From Arenicola marina (taxonomy: Eukaryota > Annelida > Polychaeta > Arenicolidae), in assembly GCA_964019135.1 (NCBI GenBank), contig OZ025260.1, forward strand, positions 33,660,254 to 33,724,253: a stretch of 64,000 nt of DNA, given 5' to 3'. Numbering within the stretch: position 1 is the first letter of the stretch; the number at the start of each line of letters is the position of its first letter. Shown here piece after piece: positions 11,540 through 23,712 of the stretch. The position numbers and the translations under genes were made by a program. Below the pieces are notes generated by a model. That model worked only from the letters and a program-made list of their open reading frames with translations, was not told where the DNA came from and ran no database searches.

Positions 11540-12067
11540 GCCGCCGTGGCCCAGAGGGTAGCGTGCTAGGCTGCAGACCGACCGGTGGCGGGTTCGCTCC
11601 CCACCTGTGTCTGCCGCCATGGTTGAGAGGGTAGCGTGCTAGGCTGCAGACCGACCGGTGGCTGGTTCGCTCCCCACCTGTGTCTGCCGCCATAGCTGAG
11701 AGAGTAGCGTGCTAGGCTGCAGACCGACCGGTGGCGCGTTCGCTCCCCACCTGTGTCTGCCGCCGTGGCCGATGAGGGTAGTGTGCTAGGCTGCAGACCG
11801 ACCGGTGGCGGGTTTGCTCCCCACCTGTGTCTGCCGCCATGGCTGAGAGGGTAGCGTGCTAGGCTGCAGACCGACCGGTGGCGGGTTCGCTCCCCACCTG
11901 TGTCTGCCGCCGTGGCCGAGAGGGTAGCGTGCTAGGCTGCAGACCGACCGGTGGCGGGTTCGCTCCCCCACCTGTGTCTGCCGCCGTGGCCGAGAGGGTA
12001 GCGTGCTAGGCTGCAGACCGACCGAGGGCGGGTTCGCCTCCCCACCTGTGTCTGCCGCCGTGGCTGA
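11540..12067 (+). repeat. 73-bp tRNA-like tandem array, seven units plus a partial eighth
   Basis: Units start at 11540, 11613, 11686, 11759, 11833, 11906, 11980 and (partial) 12054. Each has an A-box match (TGGCCGAGAGG or close variants), GGTAGCGTGCTAGGCTGCAG as a D-arm/anticodon-arm-like middle and GGGTTCGCTCCCC as a B-box with one mismatch. The unit is tRNA length, but the acceptor stem does not close (GCCGCCG has no partner), so these are tRNA-derived SINE heads rather than tRNA genes. Confidence 0.85.
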
Positions 12068-13670
12068 CAACACACGTCACCCATGCCCAGCTTGCTGGCG
12101 TAGTACACAAGAATGCCACTTGTCCGCGCACATACCTATCCCCAATCTGACAGAAAATACATCTAAATCATATTTGATTGTTTTTGTACACTATTGCATA
12201 GTCTGTCTATGATAATGATCTCAATATGAGATTTCCACCTGAGCGATTTAAGGTATTATAAATATTTCTATATGAGCCACTTTAAGACTTCCGGCTGCTT
12301 TAATAAGTGATGATTCGGCAAAGGGCCGCGTTGTTTGCGGCAGTCCAGGGGCGAAAGATAGAAGTAGATAAAAACCGCAGGTTTGGGGTGCAAATAGGTA
12401 GGGTAATGCCTGCTTTATTTTCCCGTTATGGCACTCATTATCGCCCATGATTTCAGACCTTCCACGTGGTCAGCGCACAGTTTGTGGCGGGCTATTAGCC
12501 ATTCAAGGAAGTGCCCCAAACGAGGGCTTTAATGGAGGATTTTTTTCTAAGCCTATTAAGGGCTTTGAATGCTATATGCCCCAATGGGTACCTTAATGGG
12601 GGAGATTTTTTCCAAACCTATTAAGGGTTTTGGAGGTTATATCTGAAGGGCTTGTTGGAGCTTCGCTGGGGCTGGGCCAGAGGCGAGCCCTGAGGGGCGG
12701 AATACAAACGCCGTGTCGTCTGCGCAGGTTTTTGGCGGGAAATAATGTCCGTTCTTAGTGTGTGTGTTTTTTTGCTTTATTAGTCGATTACGACAACGAT
12801 GATGATGGAATTGAGTTCCCGTTAAAGATTTTTGACGAAGTATAATTTACACCCGCTTCCTTTTTTGTCTTGGGAATTAAGTCGTAGTGACGGTGCATGT
12901 AATCACATAGAGTCGATATCGTCTGATATGGTAAGCTTTGTTAAACCGTGTAATTTCGAGAGCATTAGTCTTTAAGTCTTCATCTGAGCGTGATCCAGAG
13001 GAGGGGAGGGTGGATGGGTTTGGCAATATCATCTTATTTAATCCCGCCCTCTCCCCCCTCCCGTCGTCTGATTACTAAAGCCTCCCCCCCCCCCCCCGTC
13101 GTCAGGTGTTTTTACCCTCTCCACCACTACCTCGGCCATCAAATTTCCATCCCTCTTTAACTCGTATGGTCAGTTTTTTCAGCTTTCGAAAGGAGGCACC
13201 GATCCCTCCCCCCCCCCCCCCCCCCCCCAGCCCACCACCTAACAAATGTCTGGATCGCCCCAGCCGTTTACGAATGGATATACAGCGCCCCATCCACTAT
13301 CTGTAGCCGCCCCACTGACTCCGATGCCTCAGATTCTGTCCGCATCGGGATCCGGTCGAAATCAATCCGACTCCATCATTTTGTAATAATTACGTTCCCC
13401 AATCCGCGTAATCGCGGGCGTGCGTTAAATGTGTCCTAGCGAGTCTCCATGGTGATCCCACCCAGGGATGGGGCCCGGTGACTCCCCGTAAGGGACGGCG
13501 GCAAGGATACCCGCTCTGTTTAACGGTAACCTTTCCCAGTGGTCCACTGTGATGGCATTCGCAGTGTGCCGTGAAAGTGTCCCGTTACGAGCACGGCTAG
13601 CTGCCTATGCCACTGCCGTCTGCTGTGACTACAGTGAGGTACTGGGGGGGGGGGGGGTGAAGACTGCATG
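12068..13670. other. Noncoding; one short duplication and C runs
   Basis: A pair of related segments around cctattaagggctttgaatg lies at 12529-12579 and 12592-12643. C runs are at 13085-13097 and 13208-13228, and a G run at 13645-13657. No exon recognised. Confidence 0.45.
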
Positions 13671-13689
13671 GTTCAGTTCAGTTGCAGTA

Positions 13690-13900
13690 TCTCTGGCATT
13701 CGGGGAGCCTCCTAAGCTCGGTTGGTGAGCAGGGTGAGCTGCAGATCAACGTGTCGTCGTGGGCACGAACCATGGCGCCTGCCTCTGGGGCAAGCTTCAC
13801 CCTGCCCCGTGTCTTTGTCCTGGGAGGTTGTCTTGGCCCAATTCTGCCTCCAAGTGCGCAACAGCGACTTCAAAACACCAACGTTTCTTTCTGTGGCCTT
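13690..13900 (+). mobile_element. tRNA-derived SINE copy (family member a)
   Basis: Shares gtgagctgcagatcaac, then cctgggaggt and cttggcccaattctgcctcc with the copies at 36440 and 57700. The B-box is degraded (gggcacgaacc). Same order of blocks in all four copies. Confidence 0.7.
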
Positions 13901-14702
13901 CGCGTTGGAGGCTTTTTTCTGCCTTCATCAGCACCGAAGCCAAGCCTCTGAAACGAAGGTCTGTCCCTGTGATAGCTTCGGGGCTCTAAGCTGTGGGGTA
14001 AGCTCGCGACGGGTCTTTGTGAAGGGTCTTGAAATCAACAAATGAGCCATGTCCCGGGGTGCCCCCCCCCCCTTCTTCCTTCTCCCGCGCCTCTTCTACT
14101 ATCTCCGGCAATATGGACGTTGCACCAGTGGGGTTCGAAGCCAGCCACCGTCCGCTGTGGCTGACCCAGCAGAGCTTCGTCAGTCAGTCAGGCCGACGAA
14201 GCTAGGTGTTGGGGTTGTGTAACGGCGGGGCAGGGCTTTGCTGGGTGTTTTTGGAGTTAAGATTGCTGGACTGGAAGGGGCTCTACATTATCGCCGTGTG
14301 GCCTGTCAGCACTGAATCAATGGAAGGTTTCAGCTGTTGTTTTAGGGACACTCTAACTTCTCCAACTTACCATTTATTCCAGCAAAAATTGTGTACATAC
14401 AAACCGTCGGAAGGACGTGTCAAGTGGGCCTTTGGCGTGCGTACCGTCACAGCCCAATGTGTGGGCTTTACTCTCACCCCCCCCCCACCCCCCCCAAAAA
14501 AAGATCACCTGTGTGTGAGGCCGCGTCTTGAGAGTCTGACCCAGACAGGCCGTGTCTCCGGGTGATCATGTGACCCCCCCGCGCGGCGAGTCTCAGCGCT
14601 AGGGCCAGTAAAGGCCTTTATGACCTGTTGGGTTCAGAGGTCACATCCGTCACGGGGGCGGGGGCATTGGCATTGGGGGACAGTGTGCAAGATGCGCGGC
14701 TC
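13901..14702. other. Noncoding; possible SINE fragment
   Basis: The segment gtggggttcgaagccagcc at about 14128 resembles a B-box and may be a further SINE fragment. C runs near 14062 and 14478-14496. No exon recognised. Confidence 0.4.
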
Positions 14703-14812
14703 TGTGACGTCGCATGTACACGGACGTGACGCCACTTGCACACCACTATGACGTCACTTGCATACCGCTGTGACGTTACTTGCACACCGCTGTGACGTCA
14801 CATGCACACCCC
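14703..14812. repeat. 22-bp minisatellite carrying CRE-like motifs
   Basis: Five units of gtgacgtcacttgcacaccg type. Units three and five hold the full palindrome TGACGTCA (14749-14756 and 14793-14800); the others are one or two bases off. Confidence 0.85.
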
Positions 14813-15424
14813 TGTCCGTCCGCACCGTGGATCTTGTGCCAGGCACCGAAAGTATTTATAGCACTCGTACCTGTGGCCGAGTTGGGATTCCGGCGTTCAA
14901 GTACTCTTATTCTTTGTAAGTATATCCTGCTACCCCCCTCCCTCCCCCGCTTTCTCTATCTTTGTCGCTCTGCCCCCCCGCGTCCCTCTCTCCCTCCCCT
15001 CTTTCTCTCTCTGTCAGTGCCGGGGTGTCACTAATAGCACAGCAGGTCCCTTTAATATGACGGCGAGCTGTGGGTGTCATCAATATTCATATCAGCAACC
15101 CTGAGTTGTGTGGCCTCATAGCCTCTTGTGTCGGGCCAGCGGCATGACTGGAGTATGTCGGAGCTGGCTACCATAAAACTCCACTATATTTGTTTTGAAG
15201 AAAAAGTTCTAGTCAGTAGTTAAGGCGGTAGCGTACTGAGCTTGATCTCGACGGGCCTGGACTGGCACCCCCAAGCTCGTATCAGTGTACTCAGTACTTA
15301 CCCCGGTATGCCCCGTGGCCAAGCTTAATCTGTGTGTGCACGAAGGTGGCCTCATCAAGTCAGTTTGGGGAGAATTCGTCTTTGCCATGAGGCATTTGTG
15401 ATGCTATGTTGAAATCTCCCCTAT
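14813..15424. other. Noncoding single-copy
   Basis: A pyrimidine-rich stretch at 14925-15020, otherwise nothing recognised. Confidence 0.4.
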
Positions 15425-15620
15425 TCCTACAGGGAAACATCCTTGGCTCAGTTGGTCAGCGGTAGGTCGAGAGGTCGTGGGTTCGAATCCTGCGACATGT
15501 CTCATCCAACCCAATTCATTGTTCCCGAAAATATCTTGGCCTCCATGTGCGCGCAATTGGTCTAAAACACCACCGTTTTACATTCATTGTAGGATATCCA
15601 CGGGCAATTCCGATGAGCTT
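15425..15620 (+). mobile_element. tRNA-derived SINE copy (family member b)
   Basis: The A-box region ggctcagttggtcagc and B-box gtgggttcgaatcctg are well preserved. The tail has cttggcctccatgtgcgcg and ctaaaacacc, matching the central domain of the other copies. Confidence 0.75.
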
Positions 15621-16429
15621 CTGTATGAAATAGAAAGGTGAAATGGAAAAGAAAACCGCCATGTCAGACACTGAAGTCATTTCCTTTCCCGAACAAACCG
15701 ACCTGCCTGATGACGTTATTTCTGACAGCGACCAGCAGGTGATCCTAGTGGTCAGCTACAGACACGTGATCACATACCCACTCCGCGCCCTCTAGCGGGG
15801 AATAAATACCCGAATGTTGATTTTATTTGATTTGATTAGGGTTTAACGGCACTTTCAGCCTGTAAGGCTATATCGTGCCATACTGGTTCTTCAATTAAAA
15901 TAACTCAGCAGTCAATACTAAAACCCTGAAAATTAATATATACATGTGATATTCAAGAAAGAAAAATTGCAAAAATGATAAAGGGTCATATAGATATGAA
16001 TAAAACCATGATTGCAGTCAATGTGGAAACGATCAATAGATATAAAACCCTGAGGGCCGAATGTTGAAAGTAAATTATTGCTTAATGTATAACAAAGAAA
16101 AGTTACACTTGTACTTTGCCACACACACTCCAATGATACGATATAATGCACTCGTCAATTTCACTGGGTATTTGTAATTAATTATTGGACGAAAGATAAG
16201 TTTTGTCTTCGTGGAGGATCTAGAACTTACGTACCCTTACACATTCAGAGTACGCACGGTGTCATGTTCCCTCGGCCCTCGGGGTTATTACGGACTTGGT
16301 TCGTCCCTCGGTGGACCCCCGCCCCCCCCCCCCCACCGTCTGCAGTCTCTTGCCACCCTCGCCATGTTACCAGGGTGATAACCCGACCCACGTACGTGGC
16401 GTGGATGTAGCGGGGGAGGGGGGGGGGGG
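15621..16429. other. Noncoding; possible interspersed repeat remnant
   Basis: Around 15822-15885, tttgatttgattagggttta followed by acggcactttcagcc looks like a widespread lophotrochozoan repeat I recall; weakly supported. A C run lies at 16320-16335 and a G run at about 16412-16432. Confidence 0.4.
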
Positions 16430-17262
16430 GGTCACGGGGGAGATTGGAGGGTGGAGGGGGCAGGACTAGGGGTGGTGTTAGGTGGTGTGAATGGGATGGT
16501 AGGGGAGTGAGATGTGGGCTTGGGGGGCGATTGGACCGGTGGGGATTGTTTGTGGCGGTGGAGTGGGATGGTGGGGTGGGGTCTTGGGGCGGTGATAGGG
16601 GAGAGGGTGGTGTGATGGGAGATGAGTTGTGTGGTATGGTGCACGTGGTAGTGGGGTGATGGGTGGGGTCTGGGGGGCGGTGATAGGGGAGTGGGATGGT
16701 GGGGGTGGGGTCTTGGGGCGGTGATAGGGGAGAGGGTGGTGTGATGGGAGATGAGTTGTGTGGTATGGTGCACGTGGTAGTGGGGTGATGGGTGGGGTCT
16801 GGGGGCGGTTGATAGGGGAGTGGATGGTGGGGGTGGGGTCTGGGGGGCGGTAATAGGGGAGAGGGTGGTGTGATGGGGCGATGAGTTGTGTGGTGTGGTG
16901 CACGTGTTAGTGGGGTGATGGGTGGGGTCTGGGGGCGGTGGGAGTGGGATGGTGGGGGTGGGGTCTGGGGGGCGGTAATAGGGGAGAGGGTGGTGTGATG
17001 GGGAGATGAGTTGTGTGGTGTGGTGGACCTGGTAGTGGGGTGATGGGTGGGGTCTGGGGGCGGTGATAGGGGAGTGGGATGGTGGGGGTGGGGTCTGGGG
17101 GGCGGTAATAGGGGAGAGGGTGATGTGATGGGGCGATGAGTTGTGTGGTGTGGTGGACCTGGTAGTGGGGTGATGGGTGGGGTCTGGGGGCGGTGATAGC
17201 GGAGTGGGATGGTGGGGGTGGGGTCTGGGGGGCGGTGATAGGGGAGTGGGTGGTGTGGTGTG
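16430..17262. repeat. About 129-bp G-rich minisatellite, six copies
   Basis: The marker gatgagttgtgtgg recurs at 16621, 16750, 16880, 17005 and 17135. Each unit is itself composed of ggtggggtctgggg sub-repeats. Long His/Pro/Thr-rich antisense frames are by-products. Confidence 0.88.
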
Positions 17263-19500
17263 GTCCGCAGATACCTGTTGGGTTATCCTGCACCGCTTGA
17301 CCCTGCTGCTGGGTAAGTGCCAGGATGGCCAGGATAGCGCACCAGCCAATTATGTATTACAACATGTATTAAAAAATACATATTTGATATATTCTTCCCC
17401 GGGGCATACCGCCTATTTATAGACGTTTTATAGACGCTCCGGCGCTTTGAATTAATTAACCCTTTTATGCCCAGTGCCGTCAATGGGGGATGTACCAGGT
17501 GTGACAATGGTGCAATTCGCCTATCGCTGGTAACCCACACCAAGGCCAAGTACCCCAGTCTCCCCCCTCCCCCCCCCCCTCCTCTCGCTGTCGATGGGGG
17601 CGCTGCTCCCTGGGTGTAAGTAGTGTAACTCCTTCCAATGAATATTGATCTGTAACAACCGGGTCTGGCTAGATCCGCCTTCCATTGACGAGGTCAGCTT
17701 TCACATAGAAGAGTGTGAGTGTGGGTGTGTGGCTGGGGTGGGGGGGGGGAGGGTGTCTCCCACCTGGCTGTATCAGTCTGCCTCTATCGTGACCATTATG
17801 TGGCGTGACGCGGGTATCCCTACTCCCCGGGCTGCCCGCGCCTCCACCCCCACCTCGCCCTCCTCCCACCACTCCCACACGGACCCCTGGTGGAGTCCCC
17901 GCTCGGTATCATGAAGGGTAGAGTACAGACCTTGGAGGGCCCATCCATACCCATCGATATAATGGTAACCCTAGCAACGGAGGGGTAGAGTCACGGCTCG
18001 CATTAATGTACCTGTATGATATTCTGCACTTCAAGGTCTGGAGAAGACGATATTTGCTTTCACTATATCGTAAAACAATTCTAATAATAGTGCCAGATGT
18101 ACCATTGTCCCCAGAGAAATGTACTCAAAGGAAACTTATTATAACAACGACGGATTTAGTACTTGAAAGTGATGACGTCATCCGGATAGTCCTCTCTGAC
18201 GTCATTGTCAGAAAGGCCGCTTATAGCAATGATGATTATATAGTGGAGGTTACTATATGTGGGCTATGATATAACTTACCGGCGTGTGTGTGTGTGGGGG
18301 GGGGGGGGGGGGCTATAGTATGATAATGGAGCGAGCCAATCAGGACATCATGTATGGTAGAACGCGCTAACAGCTGGGGTGGGGTTGGGGGGGGGTGGTA
18401 CATTGGCGAACAATGGGTGACAGGAGGTTGATAGAGTGGTAACAATGCCCGGCATAGTGGCATGATCTGGGACGGGGGGGGGGGTGGTGGTACATTGGCG
18501 AGCAATGGGTGACAGGAGGTTGATATAGTGGTAACAATGCCCGGCATAGTGGCATGATCTGGGACAGGGGGGGGTGGGGGGGGGGGGAGGGGGGGCTGGG
18601 GACAGGGGAGGAAGAAGGCACCGTTTGGTGGAATGGGTTAATCGGGCCAAGGTATATCCCCGAAGATAAATGCTATGACGTCATTTCCCTTGGTATGGAT
18701 GTTGAATTGGTCCCTGTAGCTGGGAATTTTCTCCCTCCACGGATCAGTACTTGAAGCATATCGCCATGCTATGAACCGTTGCTGATGGAGAAGGCCGAGT
18801 GGCCATGGCCTGGGTGCCGGGGGTGGGGGGGGGGGGAGGGGGGGGGGGGTGGCGGCAGAGAGGCAGTCGGATCTGGTCAGACCTCCCCGACTCCTGAAGC
18901 CATGTGATGGCGCTCTCCATAATGCAAGTGGCGCTGCCTGTGCCGTGCCCGTGGCTAATGCCGCCGCCCCCCCGCCGTCTTATTGTTGTCTTTCCTGACC
19001 GGGATGTGTGTGTGTGTACCCCTGGCTCGCCTCGCTGGCCGGGGCGCCACCCCTCACAATGAGAACGGGGGGCTGGGCGGCCCTGGGTGGCCCTGAGCGG
19101 CCCTGTGTCTCGGGGCTTCGGTGCATAACCCATGACAAACTGACAAGGCTTTTTTCCGGTGACTCGGTACCATGCTAATGTTTTTGTCAGCTATATGTGG
19201 GTGCAAACTAACTGAGCGTCCCTGACCTGGAGACGTGGATACCTGTCACAATTATGACAATAAAACAACGAATTTGCGCTTGAACGGGGGTACAATACAT
19301 AACACATGTCGATACACCACCCGAGATACCTCGCGGCAGGTGATACATCACACCTGTCGATGTACCATAGTACACACAGACATCGCTGTCGTGGGTTCTT
19401 GTCGCCCATGACAACCAGCCTCCGCCTCGTCTTATATGGGATGATGGATGCGGCGTGCGTGTTCCGCCATCTTTGTGCATGCACGCCACCCCACGGCGGC
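17263..19500. other. Noncoding; small duplication, GT/G tract, regulatory-like motifs
   Basis: A 91-bp duplication at 18393-18565 (marker tggtacattggcga). (GT)n followed by 17 G at 18284-18312. CRE palindromes at 18173-18180 and 18197-18204. An X-box-like motif at 17965-17978. An open frame 18006-18269 shows no recognisable family. Confidence 0.5.
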
Positions 19501-22032
19501 GGGGGGTACCATTGGTCTGTTGTTGCTGGGCCTGGGGCGGGTAAGGGGGTAACATTGGTCTGTTGTTGCTGGGCCTGGGGCGGGTAGGGGGGTACCATGG
19601 GTCTGTTGTTGCTGGGCCTAGGGCGGGTAGGGGGGTACCATTGGTCTGTTGTTGCTGGGCCTGGGGCGGGTAAGGGGGTAACATTGGTCTGTTGTTGCTG
19701 GGCCTGGGGCGGGTAGGGGGGTACCATGGGTCTGTTGTTGCTGGGCCTAGGGCGGGTAGGGGGGTATCATTGGTCTGTTGTTGCTGGGCCTAGGGCGGGT
19801 AGGGGGGTACCATGGGTCTGTTGTTGCTGGGCCTGGGGCGGGTAGGGGGGTACCATGGGTCTGTTGTTGCTGGGCCTAGGGCGGGTAGGGGGGTACCATG
19901 GGTCTGTTGTTGCTGGGCCTGGGGCGGGTAGGGGGGTACCATTGGTCTGTTGTTGCTGGGCCTGGGGCGGGTAGGGGGGTACCATTGGTCTGTTGTTGCT
20001 GGGCCTGGGGCGGGTGGGGTACCATTGGTCTGTTGTTGCTGGGCCTGGGGCGGGTAGGGGGGTACCATTGGTCTGTTGTTGCTGGGCCTAGGGCGGGTAG
20101 GGGGGTACCATTGGTCTGTTGTTGCTGGGCCTGGGGCGGGTAGGGGGGTACCATTGGTCTGTTGTTGCTGGGCCTGGGGCGGGTAAGGGGGTAACATTGG
20201 TCTGTTGTTGCTGGGGCGGGTAGGGTACCATTGGTCTGTTGTTGCTGGGCCTGGGTCGGGTAGGGGGGTACCATTGGTCTGTTGTTGCTGGGCCTGGGGC
20301 GGCTAAGGGGGTAACATTGGTCTGTTGTTGCTGGGCCTGGGGCGGGTAGGGGGGTACCATGGGTCTGTTGTTGCTGGGCCTGGGGCGGGTAGGGGGGTAC
20401 CATGGGTCTGTTGTTGCTGGGCCTAGGGCGGGTAGGGGGGTACCATTGGTCTGTTGTTGCTGGGCCTGGGGCGGGTAGGGTACCATGGGTCTGTTGTTGC
20501 TGGGGCTAGGGCGGGTAGGGGGGTACCGTTGGTCTGTTGTTGCTCGGCCTAGGGCGGGTAGGGTACCATGGGTCTGTTGTTGCTGGGGCTAGGGCGGGTA
20601 GGGGGGTACCATTGGTCTGTTGTTGCTCGGCCTAGGGCGGTAGGGTACCATTGGTCTGTTGTTGCTGGGCCTGGGGCGGTAGGGTACCATTGGTCTGTTG
20701 TTGCTGGGCCTGGGGCGGGTGGGGTACCATTGGTCTGTTGTTGCTGGGCCTGGGGCGGGTAGGGGGGTACCATTGGTCTGTTGTTGCTGGGCCTAGGGCG
20801 GGTAGGGGGGTACCATTGGTCTGTTGTTGCTGGGCCTGGGGCGGGTAAGGGGGTAACATTGGTCTGTTGTTGCTGGGGCGGGTAGGGTACCATTGGTCTG
20901 TTGTTGCTGGGCCTGGGGCGGTAGGGTACCATTGGTCTGTTGTTGCTGGGCCTGGGGCGGGTGGGGTACCATTGGTCTGTTGTTGCTGGGCCTGGGGCGG
21001 GTAGGGGGGTACCATTGGTCTGTTGTTGCTGGGCCTAGGGCGGGTAGGGGGGTACCATTGGTCTGTTGTTGCTGGGCCTGGGGCGGGTAGGGGGGTACCA
21101 TTGGTCTGTTGTTGCTGAGCCTGGGGCGGGTAAGGGGGTAACATTGGTCTGTTGTTGCTGGGCCTGGGGCGGGTAGGGGGGTACCATGGGTCTGTTGTTG
21201 CTGGGCCTGGGGCCGGCAGGGGGGTACCATGGGTCTGTTGTTGCTGGGCCTAGGGCGGGTAGGGGGGTACCATTGGTCTGTTGTTGCTGGGCCTGGGGCG
21301 GGTAGGGTACCATTGGTCTGTTGTTGCTGGGCCTGGGGCGGTAGGGTACCATTGGTCTGTTGTTGCTGGGCCTGGGGCGGGTAGGGGGGTACCATGGGTC
21401 TGTTGTTGCTGGGCCTGGGGCGGGTAGGGTACCATTGGTCTGTTGTTGCTGGGCCTGGGGCGGGTAGGGGGGTACCATTGGTCTGTTGTTGCTGGGCCTG
21501 GGGCGGGTAGGGTACCATTGGTCTGTTGTTGCTTGGCCTGGGGCGGGTAGGGGGGTGCCATTGGTCTGTTGTTGCTGGGCCTGGGGCGGGTAGGGTACCA
21601 TGGGTCTGTTGTTGCTGGGCCTGGGGCGGGTAGGGGGGTACCATGGGTCTGTTGTTGCTGGGCCTGGGGCGGGTAGGGGGTATCATTGGTCTGTTGTTGC
21701 TGGGCCTGGGGCGGGTAGGGGGGTACCATTAGTCTGTTGTTGCTGGGCCTGGGGCGGGTAGGGGGGTACCATTGGTCTGTTGTTGCTGGGCCTTGGGCGG
21801 GTAGGGGGGTATCATTGGTCTGTTGTTGCTGGGCCTGGGGCGGGTAGGGGGGTATCATTGGTCTGTTGTTGCTGGGCCTGGGGCGGGTAGGGGGGTACCA
21901 TTGGTCTGTTGTTGCTGGGCCTGGGGCGGGTAGGGGGGTACCATTGGTCTGTTGTTGCTGGGCCTAGGGCGGGTAGGGGGGTACCATTGGTCTGTTGTTG
22001 CTGGGCCTAGGGCGAGTAGGGGGGTACCATTG
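19501..22032. repeat. 43-bp array, G-quadruplex motif in most units, about 60 copies
   Basis: The unit contains taccattggtctgttgttgc then tgggcctggggcgggtaggg. GGGCCTGGGGCGGGTAGGG satisfies G3-N1-7 four times. The frequent variant with CCTAGGG keeps the pattern, as do most shortened 38-bp units; units with gcggtaggg break it. Open frames on both strands (for example 20793-21686 antisense) are by-products. Confidence 0.95.
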
Positions 22033-22379
22033 CTGTGTTATTCTTGCTTCCTGGCTGCCGTGTCACCTTCCCGACCCCGAGGCCTTTCGAGACCCACCGT
22101 CCTTTTAATCTTCATGTTGACCCAACGACCTTCCTTCCCCCCGGGAGTTGGGGTTGGGGCGGGATGGGATTCGGTGTGGGGTGGGGGCACCTGTTGTGAC
22201 TTGCAGGGAGTAGTGAGGACGGGATGGGGTAGGTAGGGGGTGAGGGTCGTTGCCACTACCACCCACTCCACCCACGACTCCTCCCACCACCGTCCTTATT
22301 TTCCCCATCCGTCTTTTCTCGAGTGGAAACAACTCCACTCCATGAACCACTCGCTTAACCACGGCCTTCTCCTCTTCTA
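22033..22379. other. Noncoding between arrays
   Basis: Nothing recognised. Ends with a polypyrimidine tract and AG (cctcttctacag) exactly at the border of the next array. Confidence 0.4.
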
Positions 22380-22685
22380 CAGGTCTGTGGTGAAGCAGGT
22401 TGTTCCTGTCTGTGGTGAAGCAGGTTGTTCCTGTCTGTGGTGAAGCAGGTTGTTCCTGTCTGTGGTGAAGCAGGTTGTCCCTGTCTGTGGTGAAGCAGGT
22501 TGTTCCTCTCTGTGGTGAAGCAGGTTGTTCCTGTCTGTGGCGAAGCAGGTGGTCCCTGTCTGTGGCGAAGCAGGTTGTTCCTCTCTGTGGTGAAGCAGGT
22601 TGTTCCTGTCTGTGGCGAAGCAGGTGGTCCCTGTCTGTGGCGAAGCAGGTGGTCCCTGTCTGTGGTGAAGCAGCGTGTTCCTGTC
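22380..22685. repeat. 25-bp minisatellite (tctgtggtgaagcaggttgt)
   Basis: Twelve copies with gtggtgaag/gtggcgaag and gttgttc/gtggtcc variants. The first copy directly follows an acceptor-like cttctacag at 22370-22381. Confidence 0.93.
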
Positions 22686-23557
22686 AGATAAGCAAGTTTC
22701 GGATTCAAACCTGACCTGTGTCTGTCTCTGTTTTATCCTTTCATCACATTATCCCTGGGACATATTGCCGGGACCTAATTTAGCCTTTTTGTGGACTAAA
22801 AACGCTTACCGGCCATCCGCTGCTGGAAGGATCCGCCCCCCCCCCCCCCCCCCTACGGCCATGACCGACTGACCGATCGTTCCCTGATGGTTGGTCGGTC
22901 AGCAGTAAAAAAAGCATTTCGTGAATCCGATTTGGAAGGAGAGATCGGTGAGGGAGATGGAGGGGATGTTGGGGGAGAGGGTGCAGCGGCTTAAGGATAT
23001 GCCTTTCAGTGTTCAAATTGCGTTGAGTGGCTGGGGTGGTTACCTGAGGGAGGGTGGGTGTGTGGGGGGGTTACCTGACACACATGTACCGCCTTCGTTG
23101 TTACTCTGGCATTCCACGGCCGTCGCCTAGCCCCCACCCCACCCCACCCCCCTGCACCTACACCCACACCCCCTACACCCCCCCCCGTCCCCAAATGGCA
23201 TGCTTATCGCCCCTTGGGACGCGAAGTCCGCGTTATCGTCACTCCAACATCCGGTCACGTGATCATGTGCTGTTGCTGTTGGTTCTCGTCAGTCAATCCG
23301 AGGGATGACGAGATTTCCCTTCCCGTTAGCTATACTGCCCCCCCCCCCTCCCCGGCTACACCCCGACCCCTCCTGATGACGTTAATGCATTGGGAGGACT
23401 CCCTTTCCTCGTGTTACCCCCCCCCCCCCACTACTCCTTCCACCACCTTCATCTCCCTCGCCTCACATCCTCATTTTGCTCGTTCGTTCTCTCTGCCATA
23501 AAAAAACATCTCGCGGGATTTGGTGCAGCGCGGTACGCAAGGGATCCAAGTCTCATG
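22686..23557. other. Noncoding; inverted repeat and C tracts
   Basis: A short inverted repeat tgaccgac / gtcggtca lies at about 22861-22902. C runs at 22836-22852, 23339-23348 and 23419-23430. No exon recognised. Confidence 0.4.
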
Positions 23558-23712
23558 TGATCTGTGATTGGCCAACATCTGATTGTCTGGTCTGAATAGT
23601 CATTATGTGATTGGTCATTCTGTGATTGGCCAGTCCGTGATTGGTCAGTCCGTGATTGGTCAGTCTGTGATTGGCCAATCTGATTGTCTGGCATGAGTCT
23701 GTGATTATCCTG
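23558..23712. repeat. 15-bp repeat of inverted CCAAT boxes (tgattggtcagtctg)
   Basis: At least six gtgattgg motifs at roughly 15-bp steps (23609, 23624, 23639, 23654, 23669 among them). ATTGG is an inverted CCAAT pentamer. Whether it acts as a promoter element is unknown; no gene start is recognised nearby. Confidence 0.8.

Noticed and set aside
11540..12067. Functional tRNA gene cluster
   Set aside because: The acceptor stem does not close, the B-box has a mismatch and units abut without spacers or terminators.
18006..18269. 87-codon open frame as a gene
   Set aside because: No family resemblance, no start context and no splice support.
19191..21858. Antisense Pro/Gln-rich frames (PPYPPQAQQQQTNGT)
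   Set aside because: Open only because of the 43-bp repeat; frame changes with each 38-bp unit.
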